A stretch of 64,000 bases of DNA from positions 1 through 64,000 of the forward strand of contig DAOPPX010000002.1 in assembly GCA_035358715.1 (NCBI GenBank). Direction: 5' to 3'. This stretch comes from UBA8199 sp035358715. GTDB taxonomy: Bacteria; Verrucomicrobiota; Verrucomicrobiia; Limisphaerales; UBA8199. Under the pieces are notes generated by a model. That model had not been told where the DNA came from and ran no database searches. It was given only the letters and a program-made list of their open reading frames with translations. Shown here piece by piece: positions 1 to 7,718 of this stretch. Position 1 is the first letter of the stretch; each line of letters starts with the position of its first letter. The translations under genes were made by a program, and so were the position numbers.

Positions 1-77
1 TGCGTCGTGGCCACAGTTTGGGTCACTCCGCGCGTTCGCTAAGGATTCGGGTGGCTGAAAAAAAGTGCAAAAACCTG

Positions 78-105
78 TTGCATTCAAAATGCCGCCTGCT
101 ATAGT
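78..105 (+). promoter_or_regulatory. Candidate sigma-70-type promoter of the ribosomal cluster
   Basis: TTGCAT at 78-83 and TATAGT at 100-105 are separated by 16 bp, close to the -35/-10 consensus. The predicted transcript would start near 112 and leave a leader of about 120 nt before rplB, including a small GGCC/GGCC hairpin at about 119-131. No gene is convincing in 1-234. The call rests on sequence match and position only. Confidence 0.45.
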
Positions 106-234
106 GTGCGCTCCGTTTGGCCGTAGAGGCCACGGACAGCATAACCTGCGGGACCGATAACTGACCGCCCAACTGGGTGGCAGGATTAATGGCTCCGCTC
201 TCCAAGTAGCTGACTTGGGAACTGTTGTTGATTT

Positions 235-1089
235 ATGCCAGTACAGACATTTAGACCGCTGACGCCGTCCTTGCGCTACATCGCATATGCGGACTACAGC
301 GACATTACGAAGACCAAGCCGGAGCGCAGTCTGGTCGAGACGCGAAAGCGTACCGGCGGCCGTAATGTTTATGGCCGCGTTACAGCACGCGGAATCGGCG
401 GCGGACACAAGCAAAAAATCCGACTGGTGGATTTCAAGCGCAAAAAGCATGGCGTTGAAGCGACGGTGAAGGCGATCGAGTATGATCCCCGCCGGACGGC
501 TCGGCTGGCCTTGCTGGAATACGCTGACGGGGAGAAGACGTATATTCTCGCGCCGAGCGGGTTGACGGTGGGGACGAAGTTGGTAAGCGGTCCCAAAGCC
601 CCGCCCGAGCTGGGTAATTGCCTGCCGCTCCGCACGGTGCCGGTCGGCCTGCCGATTCACAATATAGAGATTGTGCCGGGACGGGGGGCTCAAATGGTGC
701 GCACGGCAGGCGGTTCGGCGACGCTGATGTCTCGCGACGAGGGCTACGCGCAAATCAGACTGCCTTCGGGGGAGATAAGGCTGGTAAACGAGAATTGCTA
801 CGCGACGATCGGCCAGGTTGGTAATGCTGAGAACGAAAATGTCGTGCTGGGCAAGGCGGGCCGGTCGCGACATTTGGGCAGGCGCCCCATCAACCGCGGT
901 GTTACCCGTAATCCCGTGGACCACCCGAACGGTGGCGGGGCAGGCAAGTCCAAAGGCGGTGGCGGATGGCAGCAGCTTACTTCACCGTGGGGCTTGCTGG
1001 CCAAGGGCTACCGTACCCGCAACAGGAAGAAATACTCGAACCATTTCATTTTGGTGCGACGCGACGGCCGCCCGATGAAGAACAAGTAG
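235..1089 (+). CDS. rplB: 50S ribosomal protein L2
   Basis: L2 of the large subunit, which binds 23S rRNA and supports the peptidyl-transferase centre. The 284-residue product is close to the usual 275 and carries the family body, including the C-terminal NPVDHP...GGG region. At residue 232 (codon 928-930) the sequence reads DHPNGGG, where the family normally has DHPHGGG, so the His equivalent to E. coli His229 is Asn. It is the first gene of a tightly packed ribosomal operon; rpsS follows after 6 bp. The usual upstream neighbour rplW is not adjacent. The ATG is used; no strong Shine-Dalgarno is seen. Confidence 0.97.
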   Translation: MPVQTFRPLTPSLRYIAYADYSDITKTKPERSLVETRKRTGGRNVYGRVTARGIGGGHKQKIRLVDFKRKKHGVEATVKAIEYDPRRTARLALLEYADGEKTYILAPSGLTVGTKLVSGPKAPPELGNCLPLRTVPVGLPIHNIEIVPGRGAQMVRTAGGSATLMSRDEGYAQIRLPSGEIRLVNENCYATIGQVGNAENENVVLGKAGRSRHLGRRPINRGVTRNPVDHPNGGGAGKSKGGGGWQQLTSPWGLLAKGYRTRNRKKYSNHFILVRRDGRPMKNK

Positions 1090-1095
1090 GCATTT

Positions 1096-1377
1096 ATGGG
1101 ACGCTCAATCAAGAAAGGTCCGTTTATTGACGATCATTTACTGGCGAAGATCTCGCTGGCGAAGGAAAGCAAGTCCAAGGCACCCATCAAGACCTGGTCG
1201 CGCCGCTCGATGATTACGCCGGATTTTGTCGGACTGACGTTCAACGTGCACAACGGCAAGATATTCAATGCGGTGTTCGTTACCGAGAACATGGTGGGGC
1301 ACCGGCTTGGTGAGTTTTCGGCGACGCGCACCTTCAAGAAGCACGGTGCGCACACGGCCAAGGCTGAAGCGAAGTAA
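1096..1377 (+). CDS. rpsS: 30S ribosomal protein S19
   Basis: S19 is a small-subunit head protein that forms a complex with S13. The 93-residue product begins MGRSIKKGPFID and contains the KTWSRRS and GHRLGEFS blocks typical of S19. It lies 6 bp after rplB and 4 bp before rplV, as in the standard S10-type order. Nothing is unusual in length or composition, and the identification is secure. Confidence 0.97.
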   Translation: MGRSIKKGPFIDDHLLAKISLAKESKSKAPIKTWSRRSMITPDFVGLTFNVHNGKIFNAVFVTENMVGHRLGEFSATRTFKKHGAHTAKAEAK

Positions 1378-1381
1378 CCCT

Positions 1382-1735
1382 ATGGAAGTTCAAGCCATAA
1401 CGAAGAACGTGCGCATGTCGGCGCAGAAGATGCGCGAGGTGGTGCGTCAGATCCAGGGCCTGCCTGCGGCGAGCGCCGAGGCGGTGCTGGCCGTGGTGCC
1501 GCGCAAAGGCGCCCGGCTGGTCGCCAAGACGCTGCATTCGGCCGTTGCCAATGCTGAGGATCTCAAGGAGCACAAGAAGGAATATGCCGGGCTGCGGTTG
1601 GACCGGCTCGTTATCAAGGAGGCGCTGGCGCAGACCGCGGCTTCTTTCAAGCGGTTTACGCCCAAGGCGCGGGGCTCTGCCGGCCCGATTATTAAGCGCA
1701 ATTGCCACATCAAGATTGTTTTGTCAGACGAGTAA
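1382..1735 (+). CDS. rplV: 50S ribosomal protein L22
   Basis: L22 lines the polypeptide exit tunnel. The 117-residue product from the ATG at 1382 has the N-terminal KNVRMSAQKMREV segment and the tunnel-loop end RFTPKARGSAGPI. The frame is open further upstream into rpsS, but the ATG at 1382, 4 bp after the rpsS stop, gives the normal family length. rpsC follows after 3 bp, implying translational coupling. Confidence 0.96.
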   Translation: MEVQAITKNVRMSAQKMREVVRQIQGLPAASAEAVLAVVPRKGARLVAKTLHSAVANAEDLKEHKKEYAGLRLDRLVIKEALAQTAASFKRFTPKARGSAGPIIKRNCHIKIVLSDE

Positions 1736-1738
1736 GTT

Positions 1739-2404
1739 ATGGGACAGAAAACTAATCCGGTTGGCCTGCGCATGGCCGTCAACCACGAGTGGCGTTCAAA
1801 GTGGTATGCCGGCAAGAAGGAATTCGGCAAGCTGCTCAGCGAGGATCGTGAAATCCGCGCGTTGCTGAAGAAGAAACTCGAGTCCGCATCGGTGCCACAG
1901 ATTCTGATCGAGCGTGCTGCCAGCCGCTGCCGAATCACTATTTTGACCGCTCGGCCGGGCATCGTCATTGGCCGCAAGGGTGCGGAAATAGACAAGCTCA
2001 AGGAAGATCTGAGCCGAATGACCGGCAAGGAGATATATGTGGATATCGTGGAGGTAAAATCTCCGGAGATTGACGCCCAGCTTGTAGCCGAGAATGTGGC
2101 GCTGCAACTTGAGCGCCGGGTTTCGTTCCGCCGGGCGATGAAGAAGGCGCTGCAGACGGCCAAGGATTTCGGCGCGGAGGGAATCAAGATTCGCTGCGCC
2201 GGTCGCCTCGGCGGCGCCGAACTTGCCCGGGTGGAGCAATACCACTGGGGCCGGGTGCCCTTGCACACCCTGCGGGCTACCATTGATTACGGCTTTGCGG
2301 AGGCCAACACGCTTTATGGCAAGCTGGGGATCAAGTGCTGGATCTGTAAGGGGGATACCAAAGTGGAGAAACCCCAGGCACAGCCGGCGGCAGCCGCAAA
2401 CTGA
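1739..2404 (+). CDS. rpsC: 30S ribosomal protein S3
   Basis: S3 contributes to the mRNA entry channel of the 30S subunit. The 221-residue product starts MGQKTNPVGLR, contains the KH-type motif GRKGAEIDKL near residues 80-90 and the C-terminal GRLGGAELAR block. It ends in a short Ala/Pro/Gln tail. It sits between rplV and rplP as in the canonical cluster. Confidence 0.97.
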   Translation: MGQKTNPVGLRMAVNHEWRSKWYAGKKEFGKLLSEDREIRALLKKKLESASVPQILIERAASRCRITILTARPGIVIGRKGAEIDKLKEDLSRMTGKEIYVDIVEVKSPEIDAQLVAENVALQLERRVSFRRAMKKALQTAKDFGAEGIKIRCAGRLGGAELARVEQYHWGRVPLHTLRATIDYGFAEANTLYGKLGIKCWICKGDTKVEKPQAQPAAAAN

Positions 2405-2428
2405 GATTTAGGATAAGAGGACCGAATT

Positions 2429-2848
2429 ATGCCATTGATGCCCGAGAGAGTGAAGTACCGGAAGATGCACCGAGGCAATCGCGCCGGCTTGGCGACGCGG
2501 GGGCAGACGGTGGCTTTTGGTGAGTATGGATTGATGGCGCTGGAACGTTGCTGGCTGGATACGAAACAAATCGAGGCCGTGCGTGTGGCGGTCGCCCGCA
2601 ACATGAAGCGCCACGGCAAGATGTGGATCCGCGTCTTTCCGCAGAAGTCCTACACGAAGAAGCCGCTCGAGACCCGCATGGGCAAGGGCAAGGGGCCGGT
2701 GGAGTCCTGGGTGGCGGTAATTCGGCCGGCCAACGTGATACTCGAGGTGGACGGTGTTTCGGAAACGGTCGCCCGGGAATCGCTCCGCTTGGCGGCGACC
2801 AAGTTGCCAATGAGGACGAAGTTTATCTCGCGGCACAGAAGGGGTTGA
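2429..2848 (+). CDS. rplP: 50S ribosomal protein L16
   Basis: L16 helps form the A-site region of the large subunit. The 139-residue product begins MPLMPERVKYRKMHRG and contains the conserved KPLETRMGKGKG segment and a C-terminal KLPMRTKFI. A GGATAAGAGGA stretch shortly upstream can serve as ribosome-binding site. Length and neighbours (rpsC, rpmC) match the family. Confidence 0.97.
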   Translation: MPLMPERVKYRKMHRGNRAGLATRGQTVAFGEYGLMALERCWLDTKQIEAVRVAVARNMKRHGKMWIRVFPQKSYTKKPLETRMGKGKGPVESWVAVIRPANVILEVDGVSETVARESLRLAATKLPMRTKFISRHRRG

Positions 2849-2872
2849 AAGCAGACGCTGTAGATTTTCGTT

Positions 2873-3079
2873 ATGAAAAGGACTCAACGGAAAGAGATTC
2901 AGGAGAAGACGCTGGCCGAATTGCTTGCTGATGCACGGAACTGGCGGCAGGAGATATTTAACCTGCGGTTGCAGCAGGCCAGCGCGCAGCTAGAAAAGCC
3001 TGCTCGCTTGCGAACGCTGCGGCGCGATATTGCCCGCGTCGAAACGCACATTTCAGAACTGCGCCGCAAGGCCGCATAG
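2873..3079 (+). CDS. rpmC: 50S ribosomal protein L29
   Basis: L29 is a small helical hairpin protein near the exit tunnel. The 68-residue product is almost entirely helical by composition and carries the typical ELLADARNWRQEIFNLRLQ and ARLRTLRRDIARVET helices. It lies 24 bp after rplP and 9 bp before rpsQ, the standard position. Confidence 0.93.
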   Translation: MKRTQRKEIQEKTLAELLADARNWRQEIFNLRLQQASAQLEKPARLRTLRRDIARVETHISELRRKAA

Positions 3080-3088
3080 GTGTTTTGT

Positions 3089-3391
3089 ATGGCTGAAACT
3101 CAGACTACCGCAGAACCTGGTCGGGCCAAACGCAAGCAACGTGTGGGTGTGGTCATCTCTAACAAGATGGCCAAGACCATCATCGTCGAGATCCAGCGGC
3201 GCTACCCGCATCCGAAGTTCAACAAAGTCGTCACCGGCTACAAGAAGCTGTATGCCCACGACGAGAAGAGTGAGGCTAAAGTGGGCGACCGCGTCCGCCT
3301 GGAAGAGACCCGTCCGCTCTCCAAGACCAAGCGCTGGCGTTTGGTGGAGATTGTGGAGCGCGGTTCCGGCGTAGGTCCGGTGGCGGCCTGA
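3089..3391 (+). CDS. rpsQ: 30S ribosomal protein S17
   Basis: S17 is an OB-fold protein that binds 16S rRNA in the small-subunit body. The 100-residue product from the ATG at 3089 includes KQRVGVVISNKMAKTIIV and the KLYAHDEKSEAKVGDRVR core, followed by RPLSKTKRW. A GTG at 3080 would add only three residues and is less likely. A short Ala/Val C-terminal tail extends the usual 80-90 residues. Confidence 0.96.
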   Translation: MAETQTTAEPGRAKRKQRVGVVISNKMAKTIIVEIQRRYPHPKFNKVVTGYKKLYAHDEKSEAKVGDRVRLEETRPLSKTKRWRLVEIVERGSGVGPVAA

Positions 3392-3432
3392 CAGCCTCGT
3401 TGCGAGCGTAAAGCGGAGCCAGGATATAGTTT

Positions 3433-3798
3433 ATGTTACAAGTACGATCCATCTTAGACGTGGCGGACAACACCGGGGCCAAACGGGCTGCGGCAATCGG
3501 TGTGCTGGGCCGCAACCAGCGTTACGCGCACGTGGGCGACGTGATCAAAGCCCATATCAAAGAGGCCGCGCCGGATGGCACCGTCAAGAAGGGTGAAGTT
3601 GTGGATGCCGTTGTGGTCCGCACCCGCCAGGTGATCCGCCGCAATGACGGTTCCTATTTGCGGTTTGACAGCAACGCAATTGTCCTGATTGACAAAGAGT
3701 TCAATCCGCGCGGCACGCGCATTTTTGGCCCGGTGGCGCGCGAACTGCGGGAGAAGAGATTTATGAAGATTATCTCGCTCGCACCGGAAGTGATTTGA
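3433..3798 (+). CDS. rplN: 50S ribosomal protein L14
   Basis: L14 sits at the subunit interface, contacting L19 and 16S rRNA. The 121-residue product has the signature MLQVRSILDVADNTGAK at its N-terminus and ends FMKIISLAPEVI. Its TGA stop overlaps the ATG of rplX (TGATG), so the two are probably translationally coupled. Confidence 0.97.
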   Translation: MLQVRSILDVADNTGAKRAAAIGVLGRNQRYAHVGDVIKAHIKEAAPDGTVKKGEVVDAVVVRTRQVIRRNDGSYLRFDSNAIVLIDKEFNPRGTRIFGPVARELREKRFMKIISLAPEVI

Positions 3799-4094
3799 TG
3801 AGTCAGCACCAATCTATGCGTACATGTCATGTAAAGAAGGGTGACGAGGCGGTTGTTATCGCGGGAGCGGACAAGGGCAAGCGCGGACGGATCATAAGCG
3901 TGAATGCCAAGAAGCATCGGGTGATTGTCGAAGGCGCGCATATGATTAAGAAGCACATGCGCAAGAGCCAGCAATACCCCCAAGGCCAAATTGTGGAGCG
4001 CGAGGGCTCGATCCATATCTCGAACGTGATGAAGGCCGAGAACTACGACGCGCGGGCCGCCCGGCGCGGGACAGCGGCGCCAGCCCGGACGTAA
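3798..4094 (+). CDS. rplX: 50S ribosomal protein L24
   Basis: L24 initiates large-subunit assembly and carries a KOW domain: CHVKKGDEAVVIAGADKGKR near the start, then GRIISVNAKKHRVIVEG. The start at 3798 overlaps the rplN stop; a second in-frame ATG at 3816 could also be used. The roughly 98-residue length fits the bacterial family. It ends in an Ala/Arg-rich tail. Confidence 0.95.
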   Translation: MSQHQSMRTCHVKKGDEAVVIAGADKGKRGRIISVNAKKHRVIVEGAHMIKKHMRKSQQYPQGQIVEREGSIHISNVMKAENYDARAARRGTAAPART

Positions 4095-4119
4095 GGCATA
4101 GTTGGACACTGCAAGCGAA

Positions 4120-4722
4120 ATGAAAGCCAGACTATACGAACGATACGTGAAAGAGGTGGTGCCTGCGCTCAAGGAGAAGCACAAGTACGCCAATCCCCAC
4201 CAAATTCCCCGGATGGAGAAGATCGTTGTTAATATGGGCGTGAGCGCATCCCTGGAAAAGAGCGCGGTGGATGACGCGGCCAAAGATCTGGCGTTGATCA
4301 CCGGACGCAAGCCGGCGATTAGTAAGTCCCGCCACAATATCGCCAATTTCAAGCTGCGGCGGGGGTTGCCAATCGGTTGCCGTGTGACATTGCGCCGTGA
4401 CGCGATGTATGAGTTTTTTGACCGTCTAATCGCGACAGCCCTGCCGCGTATTCGCGACTTCCGGGGGCTTTCGCCCCGCTCCTTTGACGGGCGCGGTAAT
4501 TATTCGCTAGGCGTGGGCGACCAGACGATCTTCCCCGAGATTGAGTTGGACAAGATCAAACGGCAGCAGGGCATGGACATCACGATCGTGACCAGTGCGA
4601 GAACCAATGCGGAAGCGCTCGATTTGCTGAAGCTTATGGGCATGCCTTTTGCCGAGGCGCGGCAAGCGGAGGCAAAGCGCGCGAAAGCACCAGAGAACGA
4701 GCCACAGCAAGAAAAAGCATAG
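4120..4722 (+). CDS. rplE: 50S ribosomal protein L5
   Basis: L5 binds 5S rRNA and contacts the P-site tRNA. The product has RLYERYVKEVVPAL at the N-terminus, the IPRMEKIVVNMGV block and the central FRGLSPRSFDGRGNYS. The ATG at 4120 gives about 200 residues; an in-frame TTG at 4102 would add six. The C-terminus carries a Lys/Glu-rich extension of about 20 residues beyond the usual 180. Confidence 0.96.
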   Translation: MKARLYERYVKEVVPALKEKHKYANPHQIPRMEKIVVNMGVSASLEKSAVDDAAKDLALITGRKPAISKSRHNIANFKLRRGLPIGCRVTLRRDAMYEFFDRLIATALPRIRDFRGLSPRSFDGRGNYSLGVGDQTIFPEIELDKIKRQQGMDITIVTSARTNAEALDLLKLMGMPFAEARQAEAKRAKAPENEPQQEKA

Positions 4723-4731
4723 TAACTGATT

Positions 4732-5001
4732 ATGGCCAAGACAGCATGGATTGAACGCAACAAGAAGAAGGCGGAGACGGCCAAGAAATACGCCGCGATT
4801 CGCGCCGAGTTGAAGGCCAAGCGCGATTACGCCGGCCTGGCGAAACTCCCGCGCAACGCGAGCCCCTCGCGGGTTGTCAACCGATGTGCAATGAGCGGCC
4901 GTCGTCACGGCTATTTGCGCAAGTTCGGCTGCTCGCGCCTGACGTTCCGTGAGTCTGCTCTCAACGGCCTTATCCCGGGCGTGACTAAAGCCAGTTGGTA
5001 A
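4732..5001 (+). CDS. rpsN: 30S ribosomal protein S14 (zinc-independent form)
   Basis: S14 is a small-subunit head protein. The 89-residue product is the long zinc-less class: it lacks the CxxC...CxxC motif of the 61-residue form and carries RNASPSRVVNRCAMSGRRHG and a C-terminal GLIPGVTKASW. It lies 9 bp after rplE and 4 bp before rpsH. Confidence 0.96.
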   Translation: MAKTAWIERNKKKAETAKKYAAIRAELKAKRDYAGLAKLPRNASPSRVVNRCAMSGRRHGYLRKFGCSRLTFRESALNGLIPGVTKASW

Positions 5002-5005
5002 GTCT

Positions 5006-5392
5006 ATGAATGATCCGATTTCCGACATGCTGACCCGGGTTCGCAACGCCGGTCGCGCGTTGTTGCCGTCCGTTGATGTGCCTCATTCCAGGATCAAGGA
5101 GGGGATTGCGGGCATCCTGAAGCGGGAAGGCTACATTGCCGACTTCTCTGTGGAGCGAAAGATGCCCAAGACGCTCACGCTCAAACTGAAGTACCAGGGC
5201 AAGAAGAGCATTATAGAAGGACTCCGCCGGGTTAGCACTCCGGGTTTGCGGCGCTATGTTGGCGCGACTGAGATTCCTCGCGTTCGTGGCGGCCTGGGAG
5301 TGGCTGTCCTTTCTACCTCGGAAGGATTGGTGACCGATGTGCAGGCGCGCCGCAAACGAATTGGCGGCGAATTGATTTGTTACGTATGGTGA
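5006..5392 (+). CDS. rpsH: 30S ribosomal protein S8
   Basis: S8 binds the central domain of 16S rRNA. The 128-residue product begins MNDPISDMLTRVRNA and includes KREGYIADFSVE, with a C-terminal GGLGVAVLSTSEGLVTD. A gap of about 100 bp with no visible gene separates it from rplF, longer than most gaps in this cluster. Confidence 0.97.
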   Translation: MNDPISDMLTRVRNAGRALLPSVDVPHSRIKEGIAGILKREGYIADFSVERKMPKTLTLKLKYQGKKSIIEGLRRVSTPGLRRYVGATEIPRVRGGLGVAVLSTSEGLVTDVQARRKRIGGELICYVW

Positions 5393-5493
5393 GAAGATGA
5401 GACGCGGCGCGAGAGCAATACAGAATTTGACCAGGCCTGACTCGCAGTGTCCTGCCACACTCTCATTCCATCCCTCGATTGCAGTTTGATTTT

Positions 5494-6030
5494 ATGTCAC
5501 GAATTGGAAAGCTACCGATAGCCATTCCTCCCAAAGTAAAGGTGGACGTCCAGGGCCAGCAGGTTTCTGTTGAAGGCCCGAAGGGCAAGCTGAACTGGGA
5601 ACTGCCACGCCGCACCAGCCTCAAGGTCGAGAACGGCAAAGTCGTTGTCAGCCGTGATGGCGATGACGCGCGCGCCAAGGCCCTGCACGGCCTGAGCCGC
5701 GCCCTGGTCAACAACATGGTTCGGGGCGTGAGCGAGGGCTTTGTCAAGAAGCTCGAGATTCAAGGCGTGGGTTTCAAGGCGGCAGTTGCTGACAATAAGG
5801 TGACCATGAGCCTTGGCTACTCGCATCCCATCGTTTATGCAATTCCCGCCCAAATCAAAGTGACAGTGGAAGATAACACCAAGCTGACCGTGGAGGGGCC
5901 CGACCGTCAGATAGTGGGGCAGGTGGCGGCGGAATTGCGAAGCTTCTACCCTCCCGAGCCCTACAAGGGCAAAGGGGTGCGCTACTCGGACGAGCGTGTG
6001 ATCCGCAAGGAAGGCAAGACGGTGCAGTGA
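5494..6030 (+). CDS. rplF: 50S ribosomal protein L6
   Basis: L6 lies near the factor-binding region of the 50S subunit. The 178-residue product from the ATG at 5494 begins MSRIGKLPIAIPPKVKV and ends with PPEPYKGKGVRYSDERVIRK, both family hallmarks. A TTG at 5479 would add five residues of poor match. It follows rpsH and precedes rplR, as in the spc-type operon. Confidence 0.97.
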   Translation: MSRIGKLPIAIPPKVKVDVQGQQVSVEGPKGKLNWELPRRTSLKVENGKVVVSRDGDDARAKALHGLSRALVNNMVRGVSEGFVKKLEIQGVGFKAAVADNKVTMSLGYSHPIVYAIPAQIKVTVEDNTKLTVEGPDRQIVGQVAAELRSFYPPEPYKGKGVRYSDERVIRKEGKTVQ

Positions 6031-6105
6031 CGTGTGGTGCGCAAAGCGTGAGAGACCAGCACTTGACTCTTTACCGCCTTTTGACCAAATCCGTAACGAA
6101 TTGAG

Positions 6106-6471
6106 ATGAGAACTGAACAGAAACAAGCACTGGCGCAGCGGCGCCGGTGGCGCATCCGCCAGAAAGTCAGCGGCACGAAAGACCGTCCGCGCATGTGTGT
6201 TTGCTTCACTAACAAGAACATCCACGTCCAGTTCGTGGATGATGCCGCGAGGGTCACCCTTGGCGCAGTTTCGACGGTCAGCAAAGCGCGTTCCAGTTCG
6301 GAGAAACTGATGGCCAATGCCGTGAGCGCCAAGCGGATGGGTGCTCTCGCGGCACAAACAGCCCTGGCAAAGGGCATCAAGCACGTGGTTTTTGATCGGG
6401 GCGGCGCGCGCTACCACGGTAAAGTCAAAGCCCTGGCTGATGCCGCTCGCGAAGCGGGTCTGCATTTTTAA
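6106..6471 (+). CDS. rplR: 50S ribosomal protein L18
   Basis: L18 binds 5S rRNA. The 121-residue product has the RWRIRQKVSGTKDRPRMCV segment and a C-terminal VVFDRGGARYHGKVKALAD. It is followed by rpsE after 6 bp. Length and order are normal. Confidence 0.97.
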   Translation: MRTEQKQALAQRRRWRIRQKVSGTKDRPRMCVCFTNKNIHVQFVDDAARVTLGAVSTVSKARSSSEKLMANAVSAKRMGALAAQTALAKGIKHVVFDRGGARYHGKVKALADAAREAGLHF

Positions 6472-6477
6472 CGCAAC

Positions 6478-7137
6478 ATGGAAACGAATATTGTGGCTGA
6501 ACCAGCAAGAGTTGACGGGGCCGGGTCCCGACCCCCTCGCGGGCCCGGACGCGGACGGCGCAGTCGTCCTGAGCCCGAGCCAACTTTCGATGAGCAGTCC
6601 GGACAGGAACTGACCGAGAAGGTTGTGTTCATTAATCGCTCTGCCAAAGTCGTCAAGGGCGGGCGCCGCTTCAATTTCAGCGCGCTGATTGTTGTTGGGG
6701 ATAAGCACGGCCGCGTCGGGGTTGGTATGGGCAAAGCCGGCGAGGTTGCGGATGCGATCCGCAAAGGGGGGGAAATGGCGCGGTCGGAGATGGTTGGCGT
6801 ATCGTTGAAGGACGCGACCATTCCGCACGAGGTATTCTCGCATTATTGCGGCGCCAAGGTGTTGCTCCGCCCGGCATCCCCGGGCACGGGCATCATTGCC
6901 GGCAAGACGGTGCGTGCCGTGCTCGAATCGGCTGGCGTCAAGGATGTACTGACCAAGTCGCTGGGCTCGAAGAACGCCGCTAACGTGGTCAAAGCCACGC
7001 TCAACGGGTTGCTGAGCCTCCGCCTGCGTGAAGACATTTACCTGGGGCGTGGCTTGGAAATTAAGAAGGTGGAAAAGCCTGCGGAACCGGTGCCGCCGCC
7101 CCCCTCCGTCCCCCCCGCAGAGTCACCAGCAGCCTAA
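6478..7137 (+). CDS. rpsE: 30S ribosomal protein S5
   Basis: S5 acts in mRNA-channel proofreading and unwinding. The core from about residue 43 contains EKVVFINRSAKVVKGGRRF and RPASPGTGIIAGKTVRAVLE. The 219-residue product is longer than the usual 165: it has a Pro/Arg/Gly-rich N-terminal extension of about 40 residues and a Pro-rich C-terminal tail. Both extensions lie outside the conserved fold, and the ATG at 6478 is the only ATG near the rplR stop. Confidence 0.96.
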   Translation: METNIVAEPARVDGAGSRPPRGPGRGRRSRPEPEPTFDEQSGQELTEKVVFINRSAKVVKGGRRFNFSALIVVGDKHGRVGVGMGKAGEVADAIRKGGEMARSEMVGVSLKDATIPHEVFSHYCGAKVLLRPASPGTGIIAGKTVRAVLESAGVKDVLTKSLGSKNAANVVKATLNGLLSLRLREDIYLGRGLEIKKVEKPAEPVPPPPSVPPAESPAA

Positions 7138-7143
7138 CTTTTT

Positions 7144-7629
7144 ATGCGATTACACGATCTCCATCCGCGTCCTGGCTCCCGGCATCGTCGCAAACGACTG
7201 GGCCAGGGTGAAGGCAGCGGCCACGGCAAGACCAGTGGCCGGGGCGGCAAGGGCCAGACCGCCCGTTCGGGCAGTTCGATCCGCATTGGCTTTGAAGGTG
7301 GCCAGATGCCTCTGATACGGCGCATCCCCAAGCGCGGATTCAACAATGCGCGTCATACAAGACGCTATTTGCCAGTCAATCTTGAAGCCCTCAATCATTT
7401 TGCTGATGGCACGCGCGTGGATCCGGAGGCCCTGCGAAGCGCAGGGTTGGCGAATGGTCCCGGCGCAGGCGTAAAAATCCTCGGCAGCGGGGAACTGACT
7501 CGGAAGCTTACTGTCAGCGCGCATGCGTTTAGTGCGTCGGCCAAGGCGAAGATCGAGGCTAAAGGAGGCGCGTGCGAGCTTATCGTTCCGAAGAGCGTGA
7601 AGCCGGCAAGCCCTGAAGCCAAGCCTTAA
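7144..7629 (+). CDS. rplO: 50S ribosomal protein L15
   Basis: L15 is a large-subunit assembly protein. The 161-residue product contains the Gly/Arg-rich GQGEGSGHGKTSGRGGKGQ stretch followed by GFEGGQMPLIRRIPKRGF, diagnostic of L15. The C-terminal KAKIEAKGGACELI motif is also present. It sits between rpsE (6 bp) and secY (89 bp). Confidence 0.97.
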   Translation: MRLHDLHPRPGSRHRRKRLGQGEGSGHGKTSGRGGKGQTARSGSSIRIGFEGGQMPLIRRIPKRGFNNARHTRRYLPVNLEALNHFADGTRVDPEALRSAGLANGPGAGVKILGSGELTRKLTVSAHAFSASAKAKIEAKGGACELIVPKSVKPASPEAKP

Positions 7630-7718
7630 CCTGTTCATGGGCGCCGTACCGCATCCCAAGACAGCCATCCGGCTTTTGGATTTCGGATCTCAAATGCCTT
7701 CGGAACTCTGATTCAACC

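Noticed and set aside
5512..6843. Open - strand frame of 443 codons opposite rplF-rpsE
   Set aside because: It spans three certain ribosomal genes in antisense; composition is typical of a GC-rich shadow frame.
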